Shown piece after piece: positions 1-7,400 of a stretch of 10,580 nt of DNA (within the stretch, counting starts at the first letter, position 1; each line of letters starts with the position of its first letter). The stretch is from JAVVFH01 sp032250585 (lineage in GTDB: Bacteria > Pseudomonadota > Gammaproteobacteria > Xanthomonadales > SZUA-36). The position numbers and the translations under genes are program-made. The notes under the pieces were generated by a model. The model was not told the DNA's origin and did no database searches. It saw nothing but the letters and a program-made list of their open reading frames with translations. The stretch lies in assembly GCA_032250585.1 (NCBI GenBank), contig JAVVFH010000119.1:1-10580 (forward strand), written 5' to 3'.

Positions 1-111
1 GAATTGCTCAAGGGCATTAGCGATGATCCGTCCAGTGGCGGCCCCTACGTGATGTGGGGCGACTCGCCGTATGCGCACATCATGGTGCCGGTGGCGCGCG
101 ACGACGGCTAA
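1..111 (+). CDS. C-terminal end of an unidentified protein (5' truncated by window edge)
   Basis: Frame 1 is open from the first base to a TAA at 109-111 and encodes 36 residues, including GGPYVMWGDSPYAHIMVPVA and a short charged tail (RDDG). I do not recognise the family. The segment is soluble-looking, with aromatic and Pro/Gly-rich residues, and carries no membrane segment. The frame matches the strand of the next gene, which starts 17 bp after this stop, so the two are probably co-transcribed. That this is real coding sequence rests on the uninterrupted frame, the plausible protein composition and the tidy spacing to the next gene. The start and most of the protein lie outside the window, so no function is assigned. 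Confidence 0.6.
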   Translation, partial: ELLKGISDDPSSGGPYVMWGDSPYAHIMVPVARDDG

Positions 112-128
112 CGCGTATCCTCCCCGGC

Positions 129-500
129 ATGGAAGATACATCGCCAAACCGGGAACTGCAGGGCGTCCAGCCGCGGGTGCTCGTCCATGCCGGGGAGTTC
201 GTGGAACTGATGTACCGGCTGGCGCCGGCCGAGTACCGGAGGCTGCTTGCCAAGCCGCGCTTTGCCGCATTGCTCGGCGAAGCCGGCCGCTTCAATCACG
301 GCAAACTCTGTGCCTACGCCGAGTTTCGCGTTTTCCGGCGCGAATTTTTGGAACGCTTCCCCGGCGCCAGCGCGCAGGCCTGTATCAATGCCTTCAGCAA
401 ATTGCTGCTGAAGAACGACGTCTCGATCAGCAACCTGGTGAATTTTCTCGAGGCGGGAGGAGAGGAACGGGAACAGCTCCGGCTGAACTCACCGCCCTGA
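129..500 (+). CDS. Hypothetical protein, 123 aa, small soluble and probably helical
   Basis: This frame encodes 123 residues from ATG 129 to TGA 498-500. The frame is open further upstream to an ATG at 54, but that start would overlap the preceding gene by 58 bp and add a low-complexity Arg/Gly-rich leader. ATG 129, 17 bp after the previous stop, is therefore preferred. No good Shine-Dalgarno is visible (the upstream stretch is pyrimidine-rich), consistent with translational coupling. The protein has no signal peptide or membrane segment. Its middle (about residues 20-110) reads as several amphipathic helices with conserved-looking aromatic and charged clusters (ELMYRLAPAEYRRLL, YAEFRVFRREFLERF), then a segment containing LLLKNDVSISNLVNFLEAG. 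I do not recognise the family. The gene converges on the HMG-CoA reductase gene with 13 bp between stop codons. Confidence 0.6.
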   Translation: MEDTSPNRELQGVQPRVLVHAGEFVELMYRLAPAEYRRLLAKPRFAALLGEAGRFNHGKLCAYAEFRVFRREFLERFPGASAQACINAFSKLLLKNDVSISNLVNFLEAGGEEREQLRLNSPP

Positions 501-524
501 TCATTTACCCGGATCATTTACCCG
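499..524. repeat. Perfect 13-bp tandem direct repeat at a convergent stop-codon junction
   Basis: The unit GATCATTTACCCG occurs twice back to back, at 499-511 and 512-524, with no mismatch. The first copy begins inside the TGA of the plus-strand hypothetical gene (498-500). The second copy contains the TCA (514-516) that is the TGA of the minus-strand HMG-CoA reductase gene, and its last codons. With only one copy, the two stops would share the bases of TGATCA, so the repeat looks like a recent duplication that pushed apart two formerly overlapping gene ends. That history is inference; the repeat itself is directly visible. Confidence 0.9.
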
Positions 525-1977
525 GGTCGTTGCGCCCGAGTTGCTCGTGGCTGGACACCCAGTCAAGCGACGAGATCGCCGCGGCCAGCGAAATCTCGCC
601 CGCCAGCACGGTGCCGGCGACGATCTCGGCAAACTTGTAGACCTTGCCCACGCCATAGCAATCCAATGTCTGCAGGCACTCGCGCTGCGTTGGCAGGCCG
701 GTGCCACCGCCGACGGTGGCCACGATCAGCGACGGCAGCGTGATCGACATGTACAGGTTCTTCTCGGGGGTCAGTTCGGTGTACAGCAGGCCGACCGACG
801 ACTCGGCAACATTGGCCACATCCTGTCCGCAGGCCAGGAACATCGCGGTGATTGCGTTGGCGGCGTGGCAGCCGTTGTTGTTCGCGCCCGACAGCATCGT
901 GGCGATGCTGGCGACGCGGGAATGCTCGTAGAGTGCTTCGGTATCGGCATCCATGATCTCCAGGAGCGCCTCGCGATCGATCACCACTTCGGCGGTCACG
1001 CGCTTGCCGCGGGTACGCATCATGTTGATCATCGAAGCTTTTTTGTCGGTGGCGAAATTCGATTCCAGGTAGAACCGCTGTATCGCAAAATCGTCGAAAG
1101 CCTGGAGTATCCAGTTGCAGGCGGCGAAGGTCGCCTTGCCCACCATGTTCTGGCCGCCGGCATCGCCGGTGGTAAAATTGAAGCGCAGGAAGGCGAACTT
1201 GTTCGACAGGTAGTAATCCACGTGCTTGAGGCGCACGAAACGGTCGGTGGCTTCGGCGGCTTCGCGGATGCCGTCGGTATGAAGGGCCACCCAGTCGGCA
1301 AAACGCCGGGCCTGTGACGCGTCTTCGAAGATGAAAACCGGTGCGCGCTGCATGGCGTCGCCAACCACCGCGCACTTGACTCCGCCGCTGCGGTGCAACA
1401 CTTTCATACCGCGGTTGTAGGAGGCCACCAGCGTGCCCTCGCTGGTCGCCAGCGGCACGTAGAACTCGCCACGGGCGTGTTCGCCATGCACCCGCAGCGG
1501 TCCGGCGAAACCGAGCGGCACCTGGGCTACGCCGGTGAAGTGCTCAATGTTTCCACGCGTCACGGCCGGGTCGATGGAATAACGGCTGACGTGTTCGAGC
1601 CGGGCACCGCTTTTTGACTCGATGAAAGACCGGCGCTGCTGGATGACCGCCGCGCTGTAATCGTCGCGCCGTTCCCGGGGAATCGCGTCGGGGTCGCGCC
1701 GGGCGCTGCGCGGGTGATCCCGCACGGACAGCTTCAGTTCACCGTAAGACTGGGTTGCAAAGCAGATTTCGATGTCGTGCTGTTCCTCGCCGAGCGGTTC
1801 GATATCGAGCAGGAAGGTCAGCTCCGTTCCGAGCGGGAAATCGACCGGGGCATCGGCGCAGAGGGCCTCGAGGGGGACCGTCTCTGCGGCGTCCACGGCG
1901 ACCTGTACGTGCTTCCTGGCAATCGCCCTGCCGTCCAGGGACAGTTGCGAAATCTCGTTCAGCGTGACCGGGCTCAA
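514..1977 (-). CDS. Hydroxymethylglutaryl-CoA reductase (class-I-like) with an unassigned N-terminal extension
   Basis: HMG-CoA reductase makes mevalonate from HMG-CoA using two NAD(P)H, the committed step of the mevalonate route to isoprenoids. The 487-residue product has the family blocks in order: VPLGFAGPL (153-161), ATSEGTLVAS with catalytic Glu180, TGDAGGQNM (270-278, cofactor loop), ATDKKASMIN with catalytic Lys312, ACGQD with catalytic Asp386, TVGGGTGLPTQ (421-431), and a C-terminal SSH with catalytic His477 before GRND. The segment EIVAGTVLAGEISLAAA matches the class I C-terminal region. Against the usual GDAMGMNM the cofactor loop reads GDAGGQNM, which is unusual. Residues 1-110 are an extension I cannot assign, and no membrane anchor is visible. 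The only usual start codon is TTG at 1977; the frame is closed by TGA at 2028-2026. The gene lies 81 bp downstream of cls on the same strand. No other mevalonate gene is in the window. Confidence 0.9.
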   Translation of the reverse strand: MSPVTLNEISQLSLDGRAIARKHVQVAVDAAETVPLEALCADAPVDFPLGTELTFLLDIEPLGEEQHDIEICFATQSYGELKLSVRDHPRSARRDPDAIPRERRDDYSAAVIQQRRSFIESKSGARLEHVSRYSIDPAVTRGNIEHFTGVAQVPLGFAGPLRVHGEHARGEFYVPLATSEGTLVASYNRGMKVLHRSGGVKCAVVGDAMQRAPVFIFEDASQARRFADWVALHTDGIREAAEATDRFVRLKHVDYYLSNKFAFLRFNFTTGDAGGQNMVGKATFAACNWILQAFDDFAIQRFYLESNFATDKKASMINMMRTRGKRVTAEVVIDREALLEIMDADTEALYEHSRVASIATMLSGANNNGCHAANAITAMFLACGQDVANVAESSVGLLYTELTPEKNLYMSITLPSLIVATVGGGTGLPTQRECLQTLDCYGVGKVYKFAEIVAGTVLAGEISLAAAISSLDWVSSHEQLGRNDPGK

Positions 1978-1978
1978 G

Positions 1979-1998
1979 CGGTTCTTGATCGAGAACCG
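1979..1998 (-). promoter_or_regulatory. 20-bp near-perfect palindrome overlapping the HMGR translation-initiation region
   Basis: On the plus strand the arms CGGTTCT (1979-1985) and AGAACCG (1992-1998) are perfect inverted repeats. The centre TGATCG contains the palindrome GATC, so 9 of 10 base pairs match over 20 bp. The element ends one base before the TTG start at 1977, exactly where a ribosome-binding site should be, and no strong Shine-Dalgarno is present. As RNA it would form a 7-bp stem with a 6-base loop; as DNA it could be a dimeric repressor site. If translation starts upstream at a non-standard codon, it would instead be coding. The structure is seen; the role is inference. Confidence 0.45.
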
Positions 1999-2058
1999 GA
2001 CGCCGCGGTTTGATTTACCGCAGATTCAGCGCGGTTGCTGCACGAACTGTGGTCGGGG

Positions 2059-3462
2059 TCAGAGATACGGTCCGAACAGGGCCGCGCCGGCATCCCGTAA
2101 ACGGACCAGCGTGCGGCGCGCACGGAGCATTTCCTGTGTATAAGGAATGCAGTCGGCGGCATTGTGTTCGAAATGGGCGGCCAGCTCTTGATTGAGCATG
2201 GGGTCGAAGACCTCGATGCCCAGTTCGAAATTGAGGCGCAGGCTGCGCGGGTCGAGGTTGGCGGAGCCGACCAGCGCATACTCGTCGTCGACGAGCAGAC
2301 ATTTGCTGTGCGCCAGCGGCGGCGGGTGCTGCAGGATGCGCACACCCAGGTCCAGCATTTCGGCCATATTGTGCTGCAGCGCCCACTGCACCAACGGCCA
2401 GTTGTTGCGTTGCGGGATCATCACCTGCAGGTCGACGCCGGCCAGTGCCGCCGCCTGCAGGCAGCCCATCATCTGGCGCTCGGGCAGGAAGTACGGCGTC
2501 ATGATCCAGGCCCGTTTGCGCGCGCTGGCGATGGCGCCCATGATGACCAGCATCAGCGCATCGAGGGTTTCGTCGGGGCCGTCGGGTATCAGCCGGCAGG
2601 CTGCCTCGCCGGCGGCCTGATTTGCGGGTTCCTCGTCGGCCCCGTCATCCAGCGGGGCGCCGCCGGCGAATTTCCAGTCCTCGGCAAACAGATCGACAAA
2701 TTGCGCGTTGATGGGCCCGTCAAAGCGGAAATGCAGGTCGCTGGCGCGGTGGCGCGAAGCGCCGTGGAACAGCTGCCGGTCGCCTATGTTCATGCCGCCG
2801 GCGAAGGTCACGCGCCGGTCGGCGATCAGCAGCTTGCGGTGGTTGCGCATGTTGATGCTCAGTTGCGGCGGCACAAGCTGCAGCGGCATGAAGCGTCGGA
2901 ACGACAGTCCCTGTTTCTTCAGCTCGCGCACGATGGTGGGAAAACTGTAGCGGATGCCGACGTCGTCGATGAGCACGCAGACCCGGCAGCCGCGCTGCCG
3001 GGCCCGGGCCAGCGCATCGGTGAATGCCCGGCCGGTCGCGTCGTTGTCGAAAATGTAGGAGCTCAGCAAAACTTCGCGCCGCGCCGCGTCGATGGCCTCC
3101 AGCATCGACGGGAAGGCCTCCTCGCCGTTGTGGCAGATGCTGACGCGGTTGCCGGGCATCAGCTCCAGCCGCGTGACGTTCCGGCCGACGTGTTCCAGGC
3201 GCGCACCGCTCGCGGAAGCCGGCTTGGGTTCCCGGTAGCCCCCCTCGTGCCCCACCCGCAGTGAAATCCGACGTGCCTTGCGGCGCACCCGGTTCACGCC
3301 GAACAGCGCGTACAGCAGTGCGCCGGCAATAGGAAACAGGATGATCAGGCCCAACCAGCCGAAGGCCGAGCGTGAGTTGCGCTTGTACAGCAGCACGTGG
3401 ACGCCGCCGACGAGGGCGACGAGCAGGTAAACGGTGATCAGCGAAAGCAGGTAATCCCACAT
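2059..3462 (-). CDS. cls: Cardiolipin synthase (phospholipase D superfamily)
   Basis: This enzyme condenses two phosphatidylglycerol molecules into cardiolipin and glycerol at the inner membrane. The 467-residue product has the standard bacterial layout: two N-terminal membrane helices (about residues 3-25 and 33-55), a basic juxtamembrane stretch (NRVRRKARR), then two PLD catalytic halves. Each half carries a complete HxKxxxxD motif: HRKLLIAD (His208, Lys210, Asp215), followed by GGMNIGD, and HSKCLLVD (His385, Lys387, Asp392), followed by GSANLDPRS. Length and the Leu-rich C-terminus (LFGPYL) fit full-length enzymes of this family. The start is ATG 3462-3460, placing the first membrane helix immediately after it. 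The gene is divergent from the ATP-grasp gene (77-bp gap) and precedes HMG-CoA reductase by 81 bp, suggesting an operon of membrane-lipid genes. Which cls paralogue it corresponds to cannot be decided from sequence inspection. Confidence 0.93.
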   Translation of the reverse strand: MWDYLLSLITVYLLVALVGGVHVLLYKRNSRSAFGWLGLIILFPIAGALLYALFGVNRVRRKARRISLRVGHEGGYREPKPASASGARLEHVGRNVTRLELMPGNRVSICHNGEEAFPSMLEAIDAARREVLLSSYIFDNDATGRAFTDALARARQRGCRVCVLIDDVGIRYSFPTIVRELKKQGLSFRRFMPLQLVPPQLSINMRNHRKLLIADRRVTFAGGMNIGDRQLFHGASRHRASDLHFRFDGPINAQFVDLFAEDWKFAGGAPLDDGADEEPANQAAGEAACRLIPDGPDETLDALMLVIMGAIASARKRAWIMTPYFLPERQMMGCLQAAALAGVDLQVMIPQRNNWPLVQWALQHNMAEMLDLGVRILQHPPPLAHSKCLLVDDEYALVGSANLDPRSLRLNFELGIEVFDPMLNQELAAHFEHNAADCIPYTQEMLRARRTLVRLRDAGAALFGPYL

Positions 3463-3539
3463 ACTGCCTATGATATGCCGCAGGGAGGCAGGACCGATAG
3501 CAGGCTTCGAAAAGCGCGCCGGCGGGTTATCATGCGCGG
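3463..3539. promoter_or_regulatory. Divergent promoter region between cls and the ATP-grasp gene
   Basis: This 77-bp gap must hold promoters for both outward genes. A TATCAT box lies just upstream of each start codon. On the plus strand it is at 3528-3533, six bases before ATG 3540; on the minus strand it is at 3475-3470, seven bases before ATG 3462. If used as -10 elements both would start transcripts at or very near the ATG (leaderless). Neither has a convincing -35 box or an extended -10, and neither gene has a clear Shine-Dalgarno. The region assignment is safe from gene layout; the individual boxes are weak. Confidence 0.35.
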
Positions 3540-4406
3540 ATGAAAAACGCGGCTTTTTTGACCCTCGACGAGACCGGCGATTTCGTCATCGACGACGCGC
3601 TCGCCATCGCGCCGCTGGCGGCGATCGGCTGGCGGATTGCAACGCTTTCCTGGCGCCAGGAAAACATTCCCTGGAGCGACTTCGACGCGGTCGTGATCCG
3701 CTCCACCTGGGATTACTGGAACGACGTGCCGGCGTTCCTGGAAGTGCTTGCGCAAATCGAATGGCAGTCCCGGTTGGCCAACCCGCTGGATCTCATCCAT
3801 TGGAATCTGGCCAAGACTTATCTGCGGGATCTGCAGGGCAGGGGTATTGGCACCGTTCCGAGCCTGTGGGAGGAAAACCTCGACGCCGTGCGGTTGGGGT
3901 GCGCTTTCGATCGCCTGGGCGTGGATGAAGTCGTGGTCAAGCCGGTGGTAGGGGCCAACGGCGAAGACGCGTACCGCCTGCTGCGCTCGGACCCGGCGGC
4001 GCGCCTGCAGCAGATCGCCGAACGCTTTCGCAGGCGCGCCTGCATGCTGCAGCCCTTCATGCCGCGGGTCATCAGCGAAGGGGAATACTCGCTGTTCTAC
4101 TTCAACGGCGCCTTCAGCCACGCCATATTGAAAGTGCCGGTGGCGGGCGAGTTTCGCTCCCAGGAAGAGCGCGGTGCGGACATCCTCGTCGCCGCGCCCT
4201 CGCCGCTGCTGCTCGAGCGCGGGCGAGCGGCGCTGGCGACGCTCGCGCCGACCCCGCTGTATGCCCGCATTGATTTCGTGCGCGATGCCGAGGACGATTT
4301 TTTGGTGATGGAACTCGAACTGATCGAGCCCTCGCTCTACCTGCGCATGGATCCCGCGGCGCCCGGGCGTTTCGCGCAGGCGGTCGATGACTGGTATAAA
4401 TATTAG
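3540..4406 (+). CDS. ATP-grasp ligase of the RimK/glutathione-synthetase-like (DcsG-like) group, substrate unknown
   Basis: ATP-grasp enzymes join a carboxylate to an amine or similar nucleophile through an acyl-phosphate. The 288-residue product begins with a Rossmann-like pre-ATP-grasp part (about 1-85; DAVVIRSTWDYW at 49-60). It then shows expected ATP-grasp features: NLAKTYL (Lys92), VVVKPVVGANGEDAY (Lys134 and a Gly-containing loop), SEGEYSLFYFNG (Glu180/Glu182), ARIDFV (Arg243, Asp245), and the metal-binding end MELELIEPSLYL (Glu258, Glu260). WDYW and the terminal ELIEPSLYL segment are typical of proteins often labelled cycloserine-biosynthesis DcsG-like or glutathione-synthetase-like. 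No other cycloserine genes are here, so that pathway is not implied. There is no signal peptide, so it is cytosolic. The start is ATG 3540, with little ribosome-binding sequence. It is divergent from cls, and its stop overlaps that of the propeller gene by 3 bases. Confidence 0.8.
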   Translation: MKNAAFLTLDETGDFVIDDALAIAPLAAIGWRIATLSWRQENIPWSDFDAVVIRSTWDYWNDVPAFLEVLAQIEWQSRLANPLDLIHWNLAKTYLRDLQGRGIGTVPSLWEENLDAVRLGCAFDRLGVDEVVVKPVVGANGEDAYRLLRSDPAARLQQIAERFRRRACMLQPFMPRVISEGEYSLFYFNGAFSHAILKVPVAGEFRSQEERGADILVAAPSPLLLERGRAALATLAPTPLYARIDFVRDAEDDFLVMELELIEPSLYLRMDPAAPGRFAQAVDDWYKY

Positions 4407-7400
4407 ATTTCGGGAATCGCGACGTGCGGAATGCCGCGCTCGCGGGCCCAGGCGTTGATCGGCTCGATGTGGTCCCTGCGGATGGCGCGCAGCTCGGCCT
4501 GCAGCACCGACCAGACCGCCTGCAGGTCGCCCAGGCGCTCCAGCGAGCCGGCGGTGACCGGCGCACCGCTGGAATCGATCACGTCCAGCAGCCTGCGTAC
4601 CTGGCCGGCGAGCATGGTTTCCCAGGCGTCCTCGTCTTCGTAGGTCTGGTGCAGCGGCTGGATCACCTGGTGGTCCCAGGCTTCGATGGCCTGCAGTGCG
4701 GCCTGGCCGGCCGCCTGCAGTTGGTCTTCAGCGGGATAGCCCGCCATCAACTGCTCGATCTGGCGTTCCGACTGGCGCAGTTCGCCGAGGCCTTGCAGTA
4801 CGCTTTCCAGCAGGTCGGCCGTTTCGTCCAGCCGTGCCGCCCAGGCCTGGATTTGCGCGTCGGAAGCCGTGACCCGCGGGTCCATCGCCAGCGCGAAAGC
4901 CACCTCGCTGCTGCGCTCGCCGGCCAGGATGCGTGCCCGGTATTCACCCGGCGTCACGCTCGGGCCGTCGAGCCCGGCGAACAGCGTGATGTCTTCCACG
5001 CAGGTGAAGCCCTGGCGCTTGCCGTCCCAGTGCCATTTGTTGAGGCCGGCTGCGGTCGCGGGATACTCCGGGTCATAGGGCAGGCGCGGATCCTCGTTGT
5101 GCAGCAGGCAGCGCTCGAAATCGCTCTCTTCGCTGGAGTAACGGCGCAGGAGTTTGCCGTCGCGGTCGAGAATCTCGATGCTCAGCGGCTCGGTGGGCTC
5201 CTCTTCGAGGTAATAGTAAAGCGGCACGCCGGCTTCGGAATTGCTGGCCTCGAAGGGCCCGGGCTTGCCGCCGCGCGAGCGCAGCATCACGGTTTCTTCC
5301 GGCGCGAAGATCTGCAGCGGCTCCGTTCCCAGCCCGGTGGCGGCCTCGCGTGCCAGGAACAGGTGGTCGAGCACCCAGAAACCGCGGCCCTGGGTGGCCG
5401 CCACCAGTGAGTCGTGGCGGATGTCCAGGTCAGTAATTGGCACCGGCGGCAGGTTCAGGTTCAACGGCTGCCAGTTGTCGCCATCGTCGAAGGACACGAA
5501 CAGGCCCGCCTCGGTGCCGGCGTAGAGCTGACCCTTGCGCCGCGGGTCCTCGCGCACGACACGCACGAAGGTGTCTTCGGGCAGGCCCTTGTCGATGCGC
5601 TTCCAGCGCTTGCCGTAATCGGTGGTCTTGTAGATGTACGGGCTGAAATCGTTGAGCTTGTAGCCTGCGACAGCCAGGTAGACCGTAGCGGGGTCGTGCG
5701 GGCTGATCTCGATGGCGTTGATCATCGCCTCGTCGCTGTATTTGCCTTCGTGCGGCGGCGAAACGTCCTCCCACTCGCCGCCGCCGTCACGCGTCAGGTG
5801 CAGCAGGCCGTCGTCGCTGCCGACCCAGATGTGACCGGGCTCGTGCGGGGATTCGACGATGTAGAACAGTGTGTTGTAGAACTCGGCGCCGACGTTTTCG
5901 GGAGTCAGCGGGCCGCCGTTGCGGCCCTGTTTGGCCGGGTCGTTGCGGGTCAGGTCGGGGCTGATCTCGGTCCAGGTCGCGCCGCGGTCATTGCTGCGCA
6001 GCACGAGTTGCGTGCCGTAGTAGATGATCGACGGGTCGTGCGGCGAAACCGCTACCGGCGCGTTCCAGTTGGTGCGGTACTTGAGGTCGCGCGCGTCCTT
6101 GCCGTAAACCAGTTCCGGGTAGGGAATGATGTAGCGCTGCAGGCCGGTCTGATGGTCGTATTCGGTCAGTGTGCCATTGATGGTGGTGGCGTAGATCAGC
6201 CGCGGGGCGTCGGGGTCGAAGGCGATGTGCGCGCTCTCGCCGCCGCCGGCGTCGAAGTAGTCGGCCTCGCCGATGCCGCCGTAGAGGCTGCGACTGGCGA
6301 TGGCGACCGTCGTATTGTCCTGTTGGCCGCCATAGATGCGAAAGGGCACCTGGTTGTCGGTTACCACTCGGTAAAACTGTGCGGTCGGTTGGTTCATGAT
6401 GCTGGACCAGGTCTTGCCGCCGTCGAAGGTGATGGTGGCGCCGCCGTCGTTGCCGTTGATCATGTTGCGGTTGTCGGCGGGGTTGATCCAGTGGTCGTGA
6501 TGGTCGCCGTGGGGTGTCTGTATTTTCTCCCAGGTCGCGCCGCCGTCGACGGACTTCATCAGCGGGACGTTCAGCACGTAGACGGTGTTTTCATCCACCG
6601 GGTCGGCTTTGATGTGGATGTAGTACCAGGCGCGCGAATGCAGCACCCGGTGGCCGTCGATCAACGACCAGGTCTCGCCGGCGTCGTCGCTGCGCCACAG
6701 GCCGCCCTTTTGCGGTTCGGCCTCGATGATGGCGTAGATCCGTTGGGGGTTGCTGGCCGAGACGTCGACGCCGATCTTGCCGATCATTTCCGGCAGCCCG
6801 CCGCCCAGCTTCTCCCAATTGTCGCCGCCGTCGACCGACTTGAAGATGCCGCCGTCGGTGCCGCCCGAGTGGATGAACCAGGGCTTGCGGCCATGGTTCC
6901 ACATGGCTGCGTAAAGGATGCGCGGATTGGTCGGGTCCATCGCAAGATCGGATGCGCCGGTATTCGCGCTGACTTTCAGTACATGCTCCCAGGTCTCGCC
7001 GCCGTCAGTGCTGCGGAACACGCCGCGCTCCTCGTTCGGACCCCAGATCTGGCCCTGCACGCCCACGTAAACGATGTCCGGGTCCTTCGGGTGCACGCGC
7101 ACGCGCGAAATCTGCCCGCTCTCTTTCAGGCCGAGGTGAACCCAGGTCTTGCCCGCGTCGGTGGATTTCCAGACGCCGTCGCCGTGGCTGGTGGTCACGC
7201 CGCGGATTGGCGACTCGCCGGTGCCGACGTAGATCACGTTGTGATCGGATTCGGCAACCGCCACGGCGCCGATGGTGCCGACTTTGAAGTGCCCGTCGGA
7301 GAGGTTCTCCCAGGTCGTGCCCGCGTTCTCTGTCTTCCAGACGCCGCCGCCGGTGGCGCCCATGTAATACAGGTTGGGTTTGCCCGGGACGCCGGTCACA

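Noticed and set aside
2164..3264. 366-codon plus-strand frame antisense to cardiolipin synthase
   Set aside because: It is Gln/Ala/Val/Arg-rich without motifs, while the minus-strand frame has both complete HKD motifs.
3468..4121. 217-codon minus-strand frame antisense to the ATP-grasp gene
   Set aside because: It has no domain or good initiation site, and the plus strand carries the complete ATP-grasp motif set.
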